DNA from: Actinotignum sanguinis
GTDB lineage: Bacteria > Actinomycetota > Actinomycetes > Actinomycetales > Actinomycetaceae
Assembly: GCF_003957255.1 (NCBI RefSeq)
Contig: NZ_QDIE01000001.1
Span: 83,396-147,395 of the forward strand
Reading direction: 5' to 3'
Length of the DNA: 64,000 nucleotides
Shown: positions 62,703-64,000 of the stretch, piece after piece
Numbering within the stretch: position 1 is the first letter of the stretch
Layout of the letters: the number at the start of each line of letters is the position of its first letter
Notes under the pieces: generated by a model
What the model saw: only the letters and a program-made list of their open reading frames with translations
Told to the model about the DNA's origin: nothing
Databases searched by the model: none
Translations under genes and position numbers: made by a program

Positions 62703-63602
62703 ATGATTGCATCCCAGCCCAGCTCATCGGCCCGCACCGTCGCGGTGTGCGCCGATGGACTGGGGCGCAATCGTGCGCTGAACAACCTCATTATCGAGAT
62801 GCTTGAACGCGGGCATGCCAGCTGCGCCACGCTCCTAGTTGCCGCTCCCGCGGCGGATCATGCACTGCGGGCTTTGGCGGCCGTCGGTATCGACCCCGGG
62901 CGGATTTTGCTCAGTTTCGCCATTAGTTCACAGGGGCCCGGGGCGCCGTGGCGCGCCGTCGCCGCACATGCCTCAAGTTTGACGGACCGCGCCGGCCGCT
63001 ACCTATCCGCCGAAAAAAGCACCGCTCCCCCGCCACTCGTGCACGAAGATATCCTCGCGGAATTAGCGGCGCAATTCTCCTGGATGGAGGATCGCGGGTA
63101 TCGCCCCGCGGGGATTGCGGGGCCGCGTTACGGTTACGATTTTCGCGGACGCGGCCTGGTTATTGATTGCGCCTTGGAGTTTTGCGCGCGCGTTGGGGTG
63201 CCGCTGCGTTACGCGCGTCGGGGCGATCCGCTCCTTGCCGCCTCGCGTTACCTGGCGGATCGTGCTGCGAGTGCCGGGGAGGGCTCCGGGTGGCACGCGA
63301 ACTCCGGTACCGATGCGGAAGTCGCGGCTGCGCACGCCCGGCGCGTGGAACGTGCTGATGCTCTTGGGGTGCTACTTCCGGACGACGTCGTCTTCTTCCC
63401 ACCGGAGTTCCCCGCGGATAGTTACGGGGACTTGCGCCACGCGTACCTTGGCGCGTTGGAGGAATGTGCCGGCCCGGCAATCCAGGTGGTCTTTACTCCG
63501 GCCCGCGAGGATAGTGGGGCCGGGCGCGGGGAATGGGAAACCCGGCTCATGCGCGATCCGTCATTCTTGCGGGCGGTAGCAAGGGTGCGGTGCGCTGCAT
63601 AA
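62703..63602 (+). CDS. ChbG/YdjC-like protein lacking metal-binding residues
   Basis: 299 aa. The overall layout follows the ChbG/HpnK (YdjC) carbohydrate deacetylase family. AVCADGLGRNRALNNLIIEML stands where the family has ADDFGxxxxxN, with ATLLVAAPAADHAL, a SLTDRAGRYLS segment (family SLVDxxGxF) and ALEFCARVGVPLRYARRGD. The metal ligands seem lost: ADD is ADG, the GLHLNL His is replaced (LLSFAIS) and the HIDSHxHxH stretch reads IAGPRYGYD. It is probably not a deacetylase, and perhaps a binding protein. TATTTT lies 6 nt before the ATG. Confidence 0.6.
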   Translation: MIASQPSSSARTVAVCADGLGRNRALNNLIIEMLERGHASCATLLVAAPAADHALRALAAVGIDPGRILLSFAISSQGPGAPWRAVAAHASSLTDRAGRYLSAEKSTAPPPLVHEDILAELAAQFSWMEDRGYRPAGIAGPRYGYDFRGRGLVIDCALEFCARVGVPLRYARRGDPLLAASRYLADRAASAGEGSGWHANSGTDAEVAAAHARRVERADALGVLLPDDVVFFPPEFPADSYGDLRHAYLGALEECAGPAIQVVFTPAREDSGAGRGEWETRLMRDPSFLRAVARVRCAA

Positions 63603-63637
63603 TACCCCTTGCCGCCTACGGCCCGAAAGGGCTATAG

Positions 63638-63705
63638 GACAAAGGGGGTCTTATATCCGCGCTTTGGGTTAATAGACAAAAAGTGGGTCTCATATCCGGG
63701 GTTTG
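63638..63705. repeat. Two tandem terminal-repeat-like motifs before the transposase
   Basis: A segment at 63638-63667 (GACAAAGGGGGTCTTATATC and on) is repeated imperfectly at 63675-63705 (GACAAAAAGTGGGTCTCATA and on), with GTCT-ATATCCG-TTTG positions shared. They look like left ends of an insertion sequence in the same orientation; the second would be the proper end of the element whose transposase starts at 63796. Confidence 0.55.
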
Positions 63706-63731
63706 CCCTGCCATAGCAACGAAAAGTCAGC

Positions 63732-63758
63732 CTTATTGAGCTCGAGTACCTCAATAAG
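63732..63758. promoter_or_regulatory. 9-bp inverted repeat upstream of the transposase
   Basis: CTTATTGAG (63732-63740) and CTCAATAAG (63750-63758) flank a 9-nt loop containing CTCGAG. It lies just ahead of a TTGACA -35-like hexamer (63768-63773). It may be a transposase-binding site or an mRNA hairpin that limits read-through expression. Confidence 0.4.
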
Positions 63759-63795
63759 CTTGCTTCCTTGACACCTGCGGTGGAATGTGCAGGGA

Positions 63796-64000
63796 GTGAA
63801 GAAACTCAATCCCCGCGCCCGACACTGCCCTATCTGCTCAAACCCTTCAAAGAAGAAAGGCTTCACGAAACAAGGCCGTCAGCGTTGGTATTGCAAGGAA
63901 TGCCACTACAGTTTCACCGCGCTAGACGACCGACAAAAACACGCTAAAGAATTCGCTGAATTCCTCACCTACCTCACCACAACCACACCCCGACGCCTCA
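63796..64000 (+). CDS. Insertion-sequence transposase, N-terminal fragment (IS1249-like)
   Basis: 68 codons are visible, open to the window edge. From a GTG it reads MKKLNPRARHCPICSN and continues with GRQRWYCKECHYSF, i.e. a CxxC...CxxC zinc ribbon with the QRWYCKEC signature. That signature is found at the N-terminus of IS1249-type transposases of actinobacteria (often placed in IS256). The catalytic domain is off the window, so family placement is tentative. AGGGAG abuts the start. Confidence 0.7.
   Translation, partial: MKKLNPRARHCPICSNPSKKKGFTKQGRQRWYCKECHYSFTALDDRQKHAKEFAEFLTYLTTTTPRRL

Larger units (their letters stand above)
63638..64000 (+). mobile_element. Insertion sequence, left part only
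   Basis: This comprises the terminal-repeat-like motifs, the inverted repeat and the transposase start. The right end lies beyond the window. The boundary with the chromosome falls just after the ChbG-like gene; target-site duplication cannot be assessed. Confidence 0.6.

Noticed and set aside
1..64000. CRISPR arrays, prophage, toxin-antitoxin or restriction-modification loci
   Set aside because: No regularly spaced repeats, phage structural genes or paired small toxin/antitoxin genes were found; the only mobile DNA seen is the IS at the right edge.

Overview
This 64 kb window looks like ordinary chromosome from a moderately high-GC actinobacterium. The gene order points to the order Actinomycetales, probably the Actinomycetaceae; this is inferred from gene content, not from a marker comparison. 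Supporting blocks are comEA-comEC-holA, rne-rplU-rpmA-obgE-proB/proA-nadD-rsfS, leuCD beside an NdgR/LtbR-type IclR regulator, coaD-rsmD-recG, and cydABDC followed by a DevS-like kinase. Many starts are GTG or TTG. Several genes have a -10-like hexamer only 5-7 nt before the start codon and no Shine-Dalgarno sequence, which suggests leaderless transcripts, a common actinobacterial trait. About 60 protein genes, one tRNA-Ala(GGC) and a few factor-independent terminators fill nearly all the space.

Layout. 1-4.8 kb: trmB (cut by the left edge) and lepA, a divergent luciferase-like flavoenzyme, a PH-domain membrane protein, rpsT and a small membrane protein. 5-8 kb: pntAB transhydrogenase. 8.2-12.7 kb: holA, comEC, comEA (DNA uptake plus the Pol III delta subunit). 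12.8-23.4 kb: a HerA-like ATPase, a sugar mutarotase, leuS, a HIT protein, two HAD phosphatases, a DUF4282 protein and NDH-2. 23.5-35.8 kb: tRNA-Ala and the rne-to-gpm housekeeping cluster. In that cluster a thioredoxin gene, a short flavoenzyme-like gene and 575 bp of AT-rich, gene-free DNA separate proB from proA.

36-45 kb is the most interesting region: cydAB, cydDC, a two-GAF histidine kinase and a convergent NarL/DevR-type regulator. Upstream of cydA lie two 14-bp sites that closely match the mycobacterial DevR/DosR box, with a TGTG-N8-CACA palindrome between them. The regulator keeps the DevR recognition-helix string EKTVKN. The simplest reading is a self-contained module in which a DosSR-like system controls the bd oxidase and its CydDC exporter. 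NDH-2 (21-22 kb), the transhydrogenase and an alcohol dehydrogenase (52 kb) fit a lifestyle of low or variable oxygen.

45-64 kb: mutM, rnc, yceD, a DivIVA-like coiled-coil protein, coaD, rsmD, recG, rpmB, adh, thiL, ddl, an AMIN-like lipoprotein, murA, leuDC with its IclR regulator, a GT4 glycosyltransferase, peptide deformylase and a catalytically degenerate ChbG/YdjC-like protein. The right edge holds the start of an insertion-sequence transposase preceded by two tandem terminal-repeat-like motifs.

No CRISPR array, prophage, toxin-antitoxin pair or obvious defence locus was seen. All counts and alignments were made by eye.
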